DNA from: Cryptomeria japonica | Taxonomy: Eukaryota; Streptophyta; Pinopsida; Cupressales; Cupressaceae | Reading direction: 5' to 3' | Length of the DNA: 64,000 nucleotides | NCBI RefSeq assembly: GCF_030272615.1 | Contig: NC_081412.1 | Location: 38,692,911 to 38,756,910 of the forward strand | In this document: one piece after another, positions 34,437 through 46,497 of the stretch | How positions within the stretch are numbered: the first letter of the stretch is position 1 | Layout of the letters: each line of letters opens with the position of its first letter | The notes under the pieces: generated by a model | The model's database searches: none | What the model saw: the letters and a program-made list of their open reading frames with translations, nothing else | What the model was told of the DNA's origin: nothing | Position numbers and translations under genes: made by a program

Positions 34437-35352
34437 TGTTGGAAGCGGGGATCACTAAGAGGGGGGGTGAATCAGTGATCTATTGGCTAGCATATTTTCA
34501 AACTTACTTTAAACCACCGAAAGCATACACATGAAACTAAAATGCAGAAACATAGAATAAACAACCACAAAAGCATAACACCAGACTTTTACGTGGAAAC
34601 CCAAATGGGAAAAACCACACTGGGATTTGAACCCACAATATTATTTCACTATGGCCAATAGCAAAACAATATTACAATATGGAGAATGTACAAGCATTCA
34701 GGCACACTGCCTAGAACTTACTGCTCAAATACAATAAGGGCTACAACCTCGGAAGACTCACTGCCTTACTGATTAGTTACAATGATGGATTACAGCAAAA
34801 TGAACTCAAAAATAGCATCTACAATGTTTGGATGAGTTCTTCTTTGTTCTTCCCTATTCACAGTCTTAGTCAGCTACTAGATCAAGCATGCACACACGAA
34901 ACTGCACCAAAGCTGATTCTCGATCACCACTCGCTCACATACAATCATATCATCCACCAAAAAGATCATCTACACCAAACTTATATACCGGAAATCACAA
35001 AATAGATCATTTACCATGTCGGACTACTAGTGTAATGTGTAGTCACATGTCAGCTTGATCAAATCACCAAAGAAAAATATGGATCACCAAAACAATAATA
35101 AAATGTTGTGTCTATGTCAGCTCAATCAACCCAAATACAGTTCAATACACCACAATCACCAGAAAGCTTCCAGACCCAAAACTGCTTTGTCCATCCTGAA
35201 ATATTGGTTAATAGGCTATTGGTTAACATCCACTTCTGGTTAAGAAGAATAATGCCTACCAGATCAAATCTCCATGAAGAGTTGCCATCAATGACAACCC
35301 TAAACCAATAATCAACCATCAGAAGCCATTGGATGAGTCTCAATTGCCAACA
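34437..35352 (-). repeat. Solo copia-like LTR, minus strand, perfect target duplication
   Basis: The plus strand begins TGTTGGAAGCGGGGATCAC and ends CAATTGCCAACA. AAGAC flanks it on both sides (34432-34436 and 35353-35357), a perfect 5-bp target duplication. On the minus strand it starts TGTTGGCAATTGAGAC, has TTGTCATTGATGGCAACTC near its start, a TATATAAG word (34979-34986), and GGTTTTTCCCATTTGGG with TTTCCACGTAAAAGTC near its end. No internal sequence is present, so it is a product of LTR-LTR recombination. Confidence 0.92.
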
Positions 35353-35627
35353 AAGACACAATTGTATCTATATATGACAACAATTTAATTTTTGTTATTT
35401 TCTTTGAGGTGTTGGGTTGTTTTTTAATTTTCTTAAAAATGTACATACTTGCCTCTGAGATGTAAAGTAGTTTAGTTGATGTGGGACAAGCCATTCTGCA
35501 TATTCATAATATTTAAAGTGATAATGTGTTTCTACCTAGTTGAAATGGTCATAAAAAACTCCATATTGATGAGGTTACCATAGATAAAGATAAATGAATG
35601 AATGTATATATATGCCTAGACGAACAC

Positions 35628-36010
35628 AATTCATTGTAATAGATTTAGGTATCTTGCATGAATACATTGTGTAACTTATGTATTTATACACAAAGTCTTA
35701 GTCCATTTAAATATAATTCTATGAATTAGAAATTGATGTCAAGTGCTTGCAATTCAATTTGCATATCTATAAATAAAATGTTTGGGTGATTTTATTACAT
35801 ATTATACATTATACAACTAGCGCATTTCTCTACTTGTAGGAACATAATTCATTGTAATAGAGTTTTGCATCTTCTACAAAAGTGTTGTGTAATTTTACAA
35901 ATCTATTTTTATCTAGAGTCTTATTTCATGTAAATTTAATTGTATGGATTGTAGAATTTGATGTCAAGTGCTCATAATTCACAAATAAAATGCTTGAGTA
36001 ATTCTAATAC
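35628..36010 (+). repeat. Diverged tandem pair, about 215-bp period
   Basis: Two copies start TTCATTGTAATAGA (35628 and 35848) and share CATCTT or TATCTTGC, GTGTAA, AAAGTCTTAGTCC or AGAGTCTTATTTC, TTGATGTCAAGTGCT and ATAAAATG. They have diverged strongly. No gene is seen between 35358 and 36254. Confidence 0.55.
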
Positions 36011-36254
36011 CTTTTCTAAATTGAGTGATTATACCATTGTGATTACTAATTTACAACTAAAATTAAATATTTATTGTTTTACATATGATTGAGCAATTGT
36101 ATAGCTTTCAAAACTCATTTGTATTATTTTTATATCTTAAATATCAAATAATGTTGTAGAAGAGGATTCCATAGTTGATTTCCAAATAGCGTGATGTCAC
36201 ATAGTATAATAATAAGTTTATTTTGCTTTGTATCATTCTAATAAATGATTCAAA

Positions 36255-38455
36255 TAGAGTTAGGGTTAGGGTTTTAGGATAAAGCTTGGGGTCAAGGTTA
36301 ATGTTATAAGGGTAGAGTTAGTGTTCACTAAGAGTTAGGGTTAAGGTTAGGGTTTGATTAGGGTTAGGATTATGGTTAGGCTAGGGTTAAGGTTAGAGCT
36401 AGGGCTCAATTAGGGTTAGAGTTAGTGGTAGGATTCAAATAGGGCTAGGGTTCTAGAATAAAGCATAAGTTAAGGTTTTATGATAAATTTTGGGGATAGG
36501 GTTAGGCTTTAATTTAGGTTAGCGTTAAGGTTAGGATTCAATTAGGGTTAATTAGACTTATGGTTCAATTAGGATTAGGGTTAGGGTTGGAATTAGAGAT
36601 AGGTTTCTAAGATAAACCTTGGGACTGGGGTTAGGGTTTGGATTACTATTAGGGCTAGGTCAAGGCTAGGATTAAGGTTAGGGTAAGGTTTTAGTTAGGG
36701 TTAGGGTTCAAGTTAGAGTTCAAGAAAGGTTAGGGTTCAACTAGTATTAGGATTAAGGTTAGGGTTGGGACTAGAGTTAGGGATAATTAGGGTTAGAGCT
36801 AAACTATGATTAGGGTTAGGATGCAATTAAAAATAGGATTAGGGTTTGAATAAAAGTAGGTTAGGGTTAGGGTTAAAGTCTTGGGATAAAGCATGGCATC
36901 AAGGTTCTAGGGTAAGGGTTGGGATTAAGATTGGGGTTGGGATTGGGCTTAGTATTAATGTTAGGGTCAAAATGTAATTAGGGTTAGCTAAGATAAATCT
37001 TAGAGTCACTGCTAAGGTTAGGGTTGGGGTTTGGGTTCAATAAGGGATAGGATTGGGGTTAATGTTGGGTTAAGGGTTCAATAAGGGTCAGAGTTAAGGT
37101 TAGGGCTAGGGCTAAGGTTGGGCTAGTGTTAGGGTTACTGTTAGGGTTCAATTAGTGTTAGAGTTGTTTTTCGACTCAAATAGGGTTAGGAATCTAAAAT
37201 AAAGCATAAGTTTAAGGTTCTAAAATAAAGCTTGGGATTAGGGTTAGGGTTAGGGTATAATTTACATGAGATTTAATATTAGAGTTAGGTTAGGACTCAA
37301 TTAGGGTTTAATTAGGTTTATGGTTTAATTAGGGTTAGGGTTATAAGATAAAACTTAAGTTTATGGTTAGGGTTACTATTAAGGCTAGGTTAGAGATACA
37401 ATTAAGGTTAGGTAAGGTTTTAGTAAGGGTTAGATTCAAATTAGAGTTAGGATTCAATTAGTATTAGGATTAAAATAGGGCTAGTGTTAAAATAGGGTTA
37501 GGATGTTATGTTAGTGTTAAGATTAGTGCTAAATTGGGGTTAGGATACAATTAAGGTTAAGGTTGAGGTTTAATAAAGATAAGAGTGCAATTAAGTTTAG
37601 AGAGGGGGTTTAATTGAGGTCAGGTTAGGGTTAGGGTTCTAGGATAAAGTTTGGGGTCAAGGTTAGGGTTAGGTTTGGGGTTATTGTCAGTGCTAGTGTT
37701 AGGGTTAGAGTTATGGAAGGCTAGTGTTTGTGATAAGTTTGATTAGGGTTAGAGTTATAATTAAGCTTAAAATATGATTAGGATTTTTAGCTAAAGCGTG
37801 AGGTTAAGGTTCTACAGTAAAGTTTGGGTTAGGGTTAGGGTTTAATTTAAGCTAATGTTAATATTTGGGTTAGTTTAGGGTTAGAGTTTAATTAGGGTTT
37901 AATTAGGCTTATAGTTCAATTAGGGTTAGGGTTATAAAATAAAGCTTAGGGTTAGGGTTCAATTAGGATCAAGGTTAAGTTATTAGGGTTACATTTTTGT
38001 TAGGGTTAGGGTTCCAATTAGATTATAATTAGGTTTAGGGTTCAATTAGTATTAGGTTTAAGGTTAGGTTTGGGATTAGGGTTATGTTTAAATTATATTT
38101 AAGATGTTATATTAGTATTAGGGTTATTTTGTAATTAGGGTTAGGGTTAGGGTTAGGGTGGAATCAAGGTTAGGGTTATGGTATAAATAAGGTTAGGTTA
38201 GAGTTAGGGTTTGACTAGGATTAGAATTTTAGGATAAAGATTGGGGTTAGGGTTAGGGTTGGAGCTATGGTTCAACTAGGGTAAGATTTAGTGTTCAAAT
38301 AAGGTTACGATTAAGGCTATGTTAGGATTATGGTTACAATTAAGATAAGAATTAGGGTTGTTCTTAAGGTTAAGGTTCAATTTTAATTAAGATTAGGGAT
38401 GAGGTTAGGATATAGTTTGTGTTTAATTAGGGTTATGGTTAAGTTAAGCTTAGGA
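36255..38455 (+). repeat. Telomere-like degenerate TTAGGG satellite
   Basis: About 2.2 kb is built mostly from TTAGGG and one-base variants (TAAGGT, CTAGGG, TTAGGA, TTGGGG), all in the same strand orientation. Perfect runs reach only a few units, for example GGGTTAGGGTTAGGGTTAGG near 38140-38160. Words like TTCAATTAGGG break the 6-bp phase. A second motif of the form AGGATAAAGCTTGGGGT recurs inside (see findings). The 6-bp unit differs from the common plant 7-bp unit TTTAGGG, which appears only here and there. Confidence 0.85.
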
Positions 38456-40063
38456 GCATCTACAAAAAGATCTAGAAAGCATAATGTGAGTGTGTTATAA
38501 TGTGCTCGTATTATGGTTAATTTTATCATTAAAAAAATATTAAAACTATTCATTTTTTATGTTTTTCTCTACAAACCCATGACTTGCTATTTATTTGAAT
38601 TGCACTCACATTGTTAGAGACCCAAATTTTCACTATTCCTTTGCAAAATCATTGATAAAATTCTACCATGACATCATTGAGGTCAAGTATGGTAATCATA
38701 TTTAGTTTTTTAGTGTAAAATTTGAATTAAAATAGATAGATTTGATTAGTTTTCAACTGGAATTCATTCAAGTCTAGGAGTTGAGAATCCACACCCAAAT
38801 GATCAAATCCCTAATTATTTCCTCGTCTAAAACCTATTGAAAAGAAACTACAACAAACCCCTCCTTTAATGACTCGAAATCCTCCAAGAAAATAAGAAAA
38901 TAAATTAGGTATTGAATAGAAAATAACAAAAATTAATTTGGGGCATCATTTACAAATTTGGAATATCCAACAACAAGAAGCTCCCACAAGTCCACCCTCA
39001 CCAAATCACTAAAATCTATTGTCTCTCACATTATCTTAGTGAGTGGGAAAATCAATAGTTGGTCCAATAAGAGGGAAGCACTAAAGCAATTTTATGCAAA
39101 CAAACTATCTTATGAGCAAGTGTGGAGGGGGGAAAGTCAACCACTCTAATAAGCGGATGACAACTTCTTGCGGTTTCACTAATTGACCCCTCCACTCATG
39201 TAAAGACGTAAAACATTCTAATTTAATAATAAAATTAAATACTCTTTAGTCTTAAATAGACTCGTAATTCCTTAAATAAGTCTATTTACTTCAACTATTT
39301 CATCCTTACTTCTAAATGATCATTTCCAATGATGTCATTATAAACACAAGATTTCTAAAAAGAGATAAATAGTCTTTATTCAATAAGAAAATGTAGTAGT
39401 ATCTCACTCATATCTACATATAAAACTTAGGACTTTCCAATGCCTTAAGTTCAAATAACAAGAGAATATAAAGTAGGGATGAGATGTGTCCATTGATCTG
39501 CAATCCAAAGCCATCTTCAATGCAATCTTTAGAATGAAGATGAGAACAAGATTCAAGTGCTTTTTCCACCCAACCTTGAAGCTTACACTTCCCCAGAATT
39601 CTTGGTCAAACAAGAATATCCAACCCTGCATAAATTGCCTATCAAAAAGAATATGATAGACAAGATGGAATCTGGTGCGTACCTAGAATGATACATGCAT
39701 TTTCATTTTTCTAATTTCATAAATAAATAAGCAAGATCAATCAAGGATATGCTAGAGAGCATAAATAAATCCATCTATTTCAATGGTCCATAAGTTACTC
39801 AGTCGAGTATAATGCTATCCATAGCAATAAAAGATATTTTGGAAAAGCAAACTATTCTCTCTATGATTCCACATTCGACACCCATCCTAGAAGGTAACTT
39901 TCCCACAAACATAAACATATCTAGCTTTTCTAGTATCATATAAAATCAGGAGAAGTACATATAAGACAATCTTTCTTTTCTCAAGTCTAGCTTCCGATTT
40001 CTCGCATGATAAAATTATATTCTTAAGGAAAACAAACTTTTGTTTAAGAGATATAATAAAAAA

Positions 40064-40215
40064 AAAATCTTTCATTTAAAAATAATTGCATCTAATAAGA
40101 AAACAATATTTTGCTTCTATCTTTTCAAGTAAATAAACAAGAAACAATCTTTCGTTTACAATCAATTATATCCAATAAGAAAGCAATATTTCGCTTCTAT
40201 CTTTTCAAGTAAATC
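40064..40215 (+). repeat. 80-bp tandem pair
   Basis: Two copies beginning AATCTTTC (40066 and 40146) share AATAAGAAA, CAATATTT and GCTTCTATCTTTTCAAGTAA. Confidence 0.7.
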
Positions 40216-40844
40216 AAGGATAAGAATTAAAAATAAGAAGGTGTAGCACATGTATTAATCTTTAGCATATAGACAAAAATAGAATTATGAGTATACATTC
40301 TTTTATCTATTTCTCATAAAATTCAAATAGCATAATCATCCATTAACTTGTATTCTCTTTTCTATGGTTTCAAATTTCCAAGTTTAGAATGCATAAGTTC
40401 TCTATCTTTCCACATGTTTTTTATTATCTACTTCTTTTCTTGAATAACATGTTTAGTTTGATACTAACATGTGTTTCCCATGATTTATGAATTCAACTAA
40501 CTGAGTTTAGTAATTTTCCATAGTGCGTATAAAATAAAATGATAATTCATAATGCACATACTTATATGACTTTTCAACAAAATTTCAAATAATCATCATG
40601 ACCTCTATTGCAAGGAACTAATTCAAAAATTAAACTCTTTTCTTTACTAATGATCTAAAATATAAAACTCTCAAGATAATTTTGTTCTTTTCTCTAATTA
40701 TAAATCAATCTAATATCTATCACTCATTTAAGAGCCTACCTCTAAAATTTGAGTCAAGTCTGATATGATCAGTGATGATCTTCTCCAATTCTGTCTGCAA
40801 TACGTCTAGATTTACAAACCTTTATGTTGTTTAATCCCTTGAGT

Positions 40845-40982
40845 TCTCTCCTCTCTATTCATTCACCTCTCTTCTCTATTCACTACTCTATATTCCATTC
40901 TCCATTCTTTGTTCTATCTTCTCTATTCTCTATTCTTTCATCTATATTCTCTGCATATTTCTCATTGTCTCTTTCTCCAAAA
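40845..40982 (+). repeat. Pyrimidine-rich CTCTATTC block
   Basis: Words such as TCTCTATTC, CTCCATTC and CTTCTCTATT recur over about 140 bp. The open frame over it is a product of this low complexity. Confidence 0.6.
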
Positions 40983-41699
40983 TCAATAGTCTATATATAT
41001 AGTGATCAAATCCATATTAATTCCTATTTTCGAGCCAATCTCTCATAGTGGTGGACTGATTCATTGGTGTCTAAGTGACACCACACATTGTTTAACTATA
41101 ACATCACAGTCCTAAATGGTTTCGAAAACTAGTGCGTTCTCCATGCAATGATATTCATTATCTACTATGTGACACCAAACTACTCAAGCCGTTTAAGTTC
41201 ATTATTACCGATGTTATTATGTGGGATAGTTACTCACATTACTATTTAATCATGCCACATTAAATGGAAATCGCAATGCATGTGAAGGTGGAGATTTGGG
41301 TGGGTAGTCAGTAGTAATACTGACTCCTCCCTAACATTACAACGTTTTAACTTGCCATCCTTGCATCACTGTTGGCACATAGACTAGTTTGTATTACACT
41401 TTGGTCTACAAATGTACCACACAGTGCATACATTAATCAACACAGTTCAAGTTAAACTCAAACACAATGTGTTTGTTTAATTGCATTGTCGATATACTTA
41501 TCAACTTCCTCCCTGCAATGTGCGATATGCTTTATTATTACATACATGTTGTGTCGATTCTTCCTAAATCGACTCCCTCTAACATTTATATCTCTAAGTT
41601 TTGATTATTGCAATATGGCATGCAGGTCAAGTTTCCTAAGTATTGACTTCTTCAACATTTATCATAATTCCAAGAAAAGTTTGTCGTGTAATAATGCAC

Positions 41700-42058
41700 A
41701 TACACATGTGTCGATATGTATATATATACATATATATGTGTGTATATATATATATGAATAAATTAATTCAAGTTTAATTAACAATTCATGACATAATATA
41801 ATCATATACGTATATGTATGTGTATATCCTCATAATATATACTTACATGTGTGTGTGTGTGTGTACTTACATATAGTATAATTGTGTATATGTATAAACA
41901 AAATTCATAGTATATATATGATTATGTATATGTATAAACAAAATTCATGAAGTAAGGTAATTTAATCTCATGATAATTAGATATATATAGTATAATTACA
42001 TACGTATTTACATGTATATGATTGAATCATTATTCGAACTCATATATATGTATAATTC
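41700..42058. repeat. TA/GT microsatellite region
   Basis: It contains (TA)n at 41717-41755, (TG)n at about 41850-41864, and a duplicated TATGTATAAACAAAATTCAT word near 41891 and 41929. Confidence 0.7.
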
Positions 42059-42059
42059 A

Positions 42060-42211
42060 TGTATGCTGGAAATGTGGTATCAACCTGCAATAGGAGAAAA
42101 CAATTCAAACACACACATGAAACATTGCATTAGAGGTTATAAATCCAAACAAAGCAAGTTAATAGATCTAAAATCTTTAAAATCATTCCATGTTCCTCTA
42201 TCTCCATATAT
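42060..42211 (-). repeat. Truncated second LTR copy (end only)
   Basis: From TGTATGCTGGAAATGTGG to CATGTTCCTCTATCTCC it matches 42646-42800 with few changes. In element orientation it is the terminal 150 bp of the LTR. Confidence 0.75.
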
Positions 42212-42245
42212 ATTTTGCCTCCCACAAGCCTAATTTTTTACTCTG

Positions 42246-42560
42246 CTACAAAATTTTGCCTATGGAAACTCTATGCGATAAACTATAGAGCAGATGCACT
42301 AAGAAATGATGTCTATGCGCTAAAAACAAACACCTATGCACTATTATGTGGCCTGAATGTACTAAAGCAGTGCTCCTGTGTGTTTGACAAGCAAAATAGG
42401 GTATGCGCCAAAAAGTTTACAAAATGTGCTGAAGCATGATCTATACGTGCTAAATGTTGCCATGGATGCACTAAAGAATGATCTATATGCGCTAAACATT
42501 GCCATGGATGCACTAAAGTTTAGCACAGAAGCACTACAGAAAGTTTCAGATGCGCTATTC
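42246..42560 (-). repeat. TAGCGCAT-type array in the Tat leader fragment
   Basis: On the minus strand the words TAGCGCAT, TAGTGCAT, TAGCACGT and TGGCGCAT recur about 12 times. Plus-strand positions include 42294, 42315, 42336, 42403, 42435, 42466, 42487, 42508 and 42551. The same array type is in the leader of element 2. Apparent open frames with repeated Asp-Ala-Leu are products of it. Confidence 0.75.
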
Positions 42561-42623
42561 TGGTATTTTGGCGTGATTGTTATCTTCTACCTGCATGAAA
42601 ATTGATGTTATTTTTGGGGACGT

Positions 42624-42641
42624 GCCCCACGATGGGCACCA
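42624..42641 (-). other. Primer binding site of the deleted Tat element
   Basis: The minus strand reads TGGTGCCCATCGTGGGGC just after the LTR end CCAGCATACA. The TGGTGCCC/TGGCGCCC start followed by GTGGGGC is the form of primer site used by many plant Tat elements. Confidence 0.65.
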
Positions 42642-42645
42642 AAAA

Positions 42646-44182
42646 TGTATGCTGGAAATGTGGTATCAACCTACAATAGGAGAAAACAATTCAAACACAC
42701 ACATAAAACATTGCATTAGAGGTTAGAAATCCAAACAAAGCAAGTTAATAGATCTAAACTCTTTAAAATCGTTCCATGTTCCTCTATCTCCAAGGATCTT
42801 CAAGATTCAAGGTGGCTCTCAGCTTGGAAGAGCACTTGATTCTTTAAGATGACAACCTAAAGAACCAAATTTATGATTGTAAGATCTAAATGGAATGCAA
42901 CCAAGATCCTAGTGATGAATTAGATATGAAACTAGATGATGATAGGATGCAAGATATTGATATGAAGCTTAAACCAGTATGAAAATGATACTAAGATGAA
43001 GCTAACATGATATGAGATTAACATGATATATCTAAGATTATAATGCTATCAAAATGATCTAAAATGTTATTCTATCAAAGAGAGACAATATGCTTAATGT
43101 TATGAGACTATAAGTTTGATGCACAAAGAATTTTTTTTTTTAAGAAGGAATGGGCTCTATTTATAGGGAAAATAGGGCAATGGATGGTCAAGATTAGATA
43201 ATCTTATCAAGGGCCAGGATTGAAAGTTATCAATCCATGTTTACAATTTTCACTAATGAAATGGTGACAATTATCAATGAGAGACTTCTTGAGAAGACAT
43301 GATGGTTACCTTAGGAGGTAAGGGTTAAGGTTAGGTTACGGTTATCCATTGGACAAAGCTTTTACCCAAGGGGTAAACTCTTATGCAATGGTTAAGGAGA
43401 TAACCAAGGGTAAAGCCATGAATGCTTGATGAGACCCTTGGGTTAGATGAAGGTTGAGTTAGGCAAAAAGTCTCTAACCATGCCAAAAGGGTGAGTTAAC
43501 CATTAATGGTTTGGAAGACTTTGGGGACAAATTTGTAAGAGTCCTTCCAAACCTGGGGGAACTCAACAAGTTAGCTTGTTGAAGACATAAAGGCTTTAAT
43601 GCTTTTGGAAGACTTTCCTCCAAATTTGAGAAGTGACATCCTCAAATTTAGGGAAAAGGAATGATTGAAGGGTTTAGGCTAATTGATTAGGATTAGATGG
43701 GTTCTAGAAAAATTTAGAAAGGGGGTTTAGGAGGCAAGTGGGACATGTAGGATTTTGCAAGTGGGTGGGGAAAATAGAATTTAATTAAAATAAAATTTAA
43801 TTTATTTCAATTGTGGTTGCAACTTGCATTTGTAGGATTTTGCAAGTGTGGGGATTTAATTAAATGGGCTAGAAGAGGGATTTTAATTAAATGGCTTAGA
43901 TAGAAGAAGGGTATATTAATTAAATCTTAATTTAATTAATTTGAAGATTTAAGAATAATTAAATGAAAAGAATTCACTTAATTCATTGTGCAACTTAATT
44001 CATTGTGCAACTTAATACTGATCATTCATTTGCATGTTAATCATTTCATTGCATTTGAACTCCTATTTCATTCTCACCTTATTTCACTAACAATTCCTTT
44101 TCCTTTTCATTTCAATTTCATAAATGAAAAATAAGCATTATTTTCTTAATAAAATAATTATAGATAAATATGGTTCGTGACA
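42646..44182 (-). repeat. 5' LTR of the deleted Tat element (minus strand)
   Basis: On the minus strand it starts TGTCACGAACCATATTTATC and ends CCAGCATACA, 1537 bp. A TATAAATA box is at plus 43158-43165. The stretch around it (CACCATTTCATTAGTGAAAA, ACATGGATTGATAACTTTCA) is shared with 50300-50400 of element 2. The start is inferred from the TG rule and alignment. Confidence 0.7.
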
Positions 44183-44807
44183 TTAGGATAAGTAGAAAGC
44201 CTAAGCCTATCAAGTACCTTGAAGATAACACAAGATGGGTCACAGAGGTCTTCTAACAACCTCCACCAACTCTTTGCCCAAGGAATAATGAATGGGTCTT
44301 AAAGATGACAACATGACATATTGGTGTCCTATATGAATAGAGTACAAAATTTCATACAGAAAACTCAATGAAATAGATATGTGCTTAAAGATGTTTTAAA
44401 TATGATAAAGGTGTAACAAAAGATAAAACAACTACAAAAGTGGAATGAAAAACATAAGAGAAAGGGAGAAAGATCTCACAACAAATCCACAAATGAAGCC
44501 TCCAACAATACTCTTCTTAGCAACCTACACACAAACCAAAGAAGAAATGTTTCGGTTGTGTTTTAGAGGTCTTCCATAATTAGACCCCTATTTTGGTGTT
44601 TCCACCTCCACAAATAGTTAAGATAGATTGACAAGTAAAAGAGTAAACAAGATAATAAATAAAAGAGATAATAATAATGCTATGAAGATAAACATTAGAA
44701 GAGAATAACTCTCCTTCCACACCTATAGAAAAGAGCTCATCGAAAGAAGAAGAAACCATGGAGTGCTCCTAGAACCATCAAATTTTGTGTGTAGGTTAAA
44801 GAAGGCT
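44183..44807. other. No recognised feature
   Basis: About 600 bp without a gene I can name. It may be decayed copia sequence upstream of the RT fragment that follows. Confidence 0.35.
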
Positions 44808-45021
44808 TTATATGGACTCAAATAGGATCCAAGGGCTTAGTAGTACATACTAGATAGGTATATGTTGTAGTAATGTTTAAGGAGAAGTTGTACAAACAAC
44901 AACCTATATATAAAATTAGATGATGATCAGTTATTGATCATTGTGGTTTATGTTGATGGTATTAATTTTTTTAGGAACTAGACATGTTATGTGCAAAGAG
45001 TTTTGGAATATTATTCAAAAG
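44808..45021 (+). pseudogene. Copia reverse transcriptase fragment of element F
   Basis: The frame reads CRLKKALYGLK, a stop, DPRA, then NNNLYIKLDDDQLLIIVVYVDG. This is the copia RT region from the KALYGLKQ motif to the catalytic YVDD motif; the last Asp is Gly here, which would abolish activity. Several stops are present. The reading ends where an LTR is inserted at 45022. Confidence 0.75.
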
Positions 45022-46140
45022 TGTTAGGCCCAATATGGAAAGCTAATGTACTGAGAGGGGAGGGGTGAATCAATACTTCAAAACTTTTCTTCAACAATAA
45101 CTTTATTGTTAAGCATAAACCAAAAACTACTGTAACATAATATAATGCTAAAACAAATAAATAACAATTGTACATGATTCACTCCATAACACATATATTT
45201 TGGTTACGCAGAAACTCTTGGTTAGAGAGAAAAACTGCAGTGGGGATGGCACCCACAACTTCACTACTGCAATAATAAAGGTTGCTCGGTTAGAGCTACA
45301 TGTTTAGCTATTTCTGATAGCTTACCCTATTAGGAGTATCAAGATCATTAGATCTACCTTGCTAAAGGATTTTACAACACTTAATCTAAATGTTGTACCT
45401 AATTAAGGCTTTACAATTTATAGACTTTGTTAGAGTCTTTTACCCTATTAGAGGTTTCTCTTACAACTTAAAATATTACAATCAAATCTTACAAAATATC
45501 TGCAACTTTACATCTGAAATGTTATAGTAGACTCTATGTGCTCAAAATGATATTACCTTGCTTATAGCATACCTCAGTAATCCATATAATAACTTGGTAA
45601 ACCCTTTTGTTTACTATGTTCCTTGACTATTCTCTGAAATCCTTCTTGGTGACCTCTGTGTCTCTGACAGTCACAATACTCTGTGCTTCCTTATTTATTA
45701 CACATGTCTTGCTTCATACACTCATATCCGATTCATATTTCATGCTGTATAAATAGATCTCTTATGTCGATCATCAGGTTCATGCTTCAATCTTACAAAC
45801 ATGATTTATCGAATGAATAACCATGCAAAATGTTCCATTAGATAGATGACCTTGAAATCATACAAAATCTTTAAGTGCAATTTCCAATGTAACAACGGTT
45901 CTTTGTTCCTCGATCTTGTAACAGGTTTCCATATGTGTGTCTAGGTTCAATGAATCTGGTAACACGTTTCACTCGGTGTATTATTATTGCTACTTGGTAG
46001 ACATGGAATGTTACTCGATAGACTGCTCGGTGTATACTGAGCTTTGAGACTACTTCCTTCTGTAACCGACTGCACTGTGCTTACCGACTAAATATTTCGG
46101 TAGTAGAAACTGACTAGAGTATATAGAATGACTTTGGATA
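45022..46140 (-). repeat. Copia-like LTR, minus strand (right end uncertain)
   Basis: The plus strand starts TGTTAGGCCCAATATGG and continues GAGAGGGGAGGGGTGAATCA, the same kind of LTR end as in the solo LTR at 34437. A TTACGCAGAAACTC and GAGAAAAACTGCAGTGGGG block corresponds to the inverted GGTTTTTCCC...TTTCCACGTAA U5 block. I could not find the other end or a target duplication; sequence that looks like copia resumes by about 46145. Confidence 0.55.
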
Positions 46141-46257
46141 TAAAACTAATGGCAACTTAATAAGTAGTAATAAAAAGGAGTTTGAGAGTTTGACCATGAT
46201 TTTGAAAGTGGATACAATTTATAATGCCTAAAATTATCTTATGGTACTAGTGAGCAT

Positions 46258-46278
46258 AGATAATTCTATTGGTGCAAG
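46258..46278 (+). repeat. Left target duplication of the SINE (21 bp)
   Basis: A 21-bp word ending TTCTATTGGTGCAAG is repeated at 46498-46518 with one change (A to G at 46263/46503). Confidence 0.85.
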
Positions 46279-46497
46279 TCTTTGGACATGTAGTGTCGCA
46301 GTTAAAACACTTCGTTGGTGAAGTGGCCACCAAGGTTCAAATCCCTTCTGGGCCTTTCTTCTCGCAAGGCCTTGTGCCTTCGTTGGGCCATTGTGATCGC
46401 GAATTTGAACAAGTGAAGTGTGGGGATGAGGTCCCCCATTTGTGGCCTCACTGGTTCATAGCTCTAGGTCAAAAGTGTTTACCCCTTAATTAAAAAA
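46279..46497 (+). mobile_element. tRNA-derived SINE
   Basis: A 219-bp insertion with 21-bp target duplications. Its head has a Pol III A-box-like TAGTGTCGCAG (46291-46301) and, 33 bp further, a B box GGTTCAAATCC (46334-46344) close to the GGTTCGANTCC consensus. CAGTTAAAACACTTCGTTGG and GTGGCCACCAAGG between and around the boxes are the usual form of plant tRNA-related SINE heads. The tail ends in TTAATTAAAAAAA. It would be transcribed by Pol III and mobilised by a LINE reverse transcriptase. The 74-codon open frame over it is not a gene. Confidence 0.88.

Larger units (their letters stand above)
38456..42059. other. AT-rich DNA with simple repeats, no gene recognised
   Basis: I found no supported coding region on either strand. 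Short open frames (38958-39149, 39631-39404, 40075-39887, 40824-41048, 41486-41761) show no domain and overlap simple repeats. The stretch contains an 80-bp tandem pair, a pyrimidine-rich block and AT/GT microsatellites, listed separately. Confidence 0.45.
42060..44182 (-). mobile_element. Deleted Tat-type gypsy element, minus strand
   Basis: On the minus strand the order is a full LTR (44182-42646), primer site, a 0.4-kb piece of leader, and then only the last 150 bp or so of a second LTR (42211-42060). The LTR matches the 5' LTR of Tat element 2 around its TATA box and upstream. All coding DNA and most of the 3' LTR are gone, so this is an internal-deletion product. Flanking 5-bp words (ATTCA, TTAGG) do not match. 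Confidence 0.7.

Noticed and set aside
36255-38455. A true chromosome end
   Set aside because: The repeat is degenerate, short, and followed on both sides by ordinary transposon-rich sequence, so it is interstitial.
40824-41048. 74-codon Ser/Leu/Phe frame
   Set aside because: It lies on a CTCTATTC low-complexity block.
42215-42605. Open frames with repeated Asp-Ala-Leu and Tyr-Ala-Leu
   Set aside because: They are read through the TAGCGCAT-type array on the opposite strand and are a by-product of it.
46334-46344. B box read as part of a true tRNA gene
   Set aside because: No cloverleaf can be completed, and the flanking target duplications and A-rich tail show a SINE.
46269-46493. 74-codon open frame
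   Set aside because: It coincides with the SINE and starts in its target duplication.
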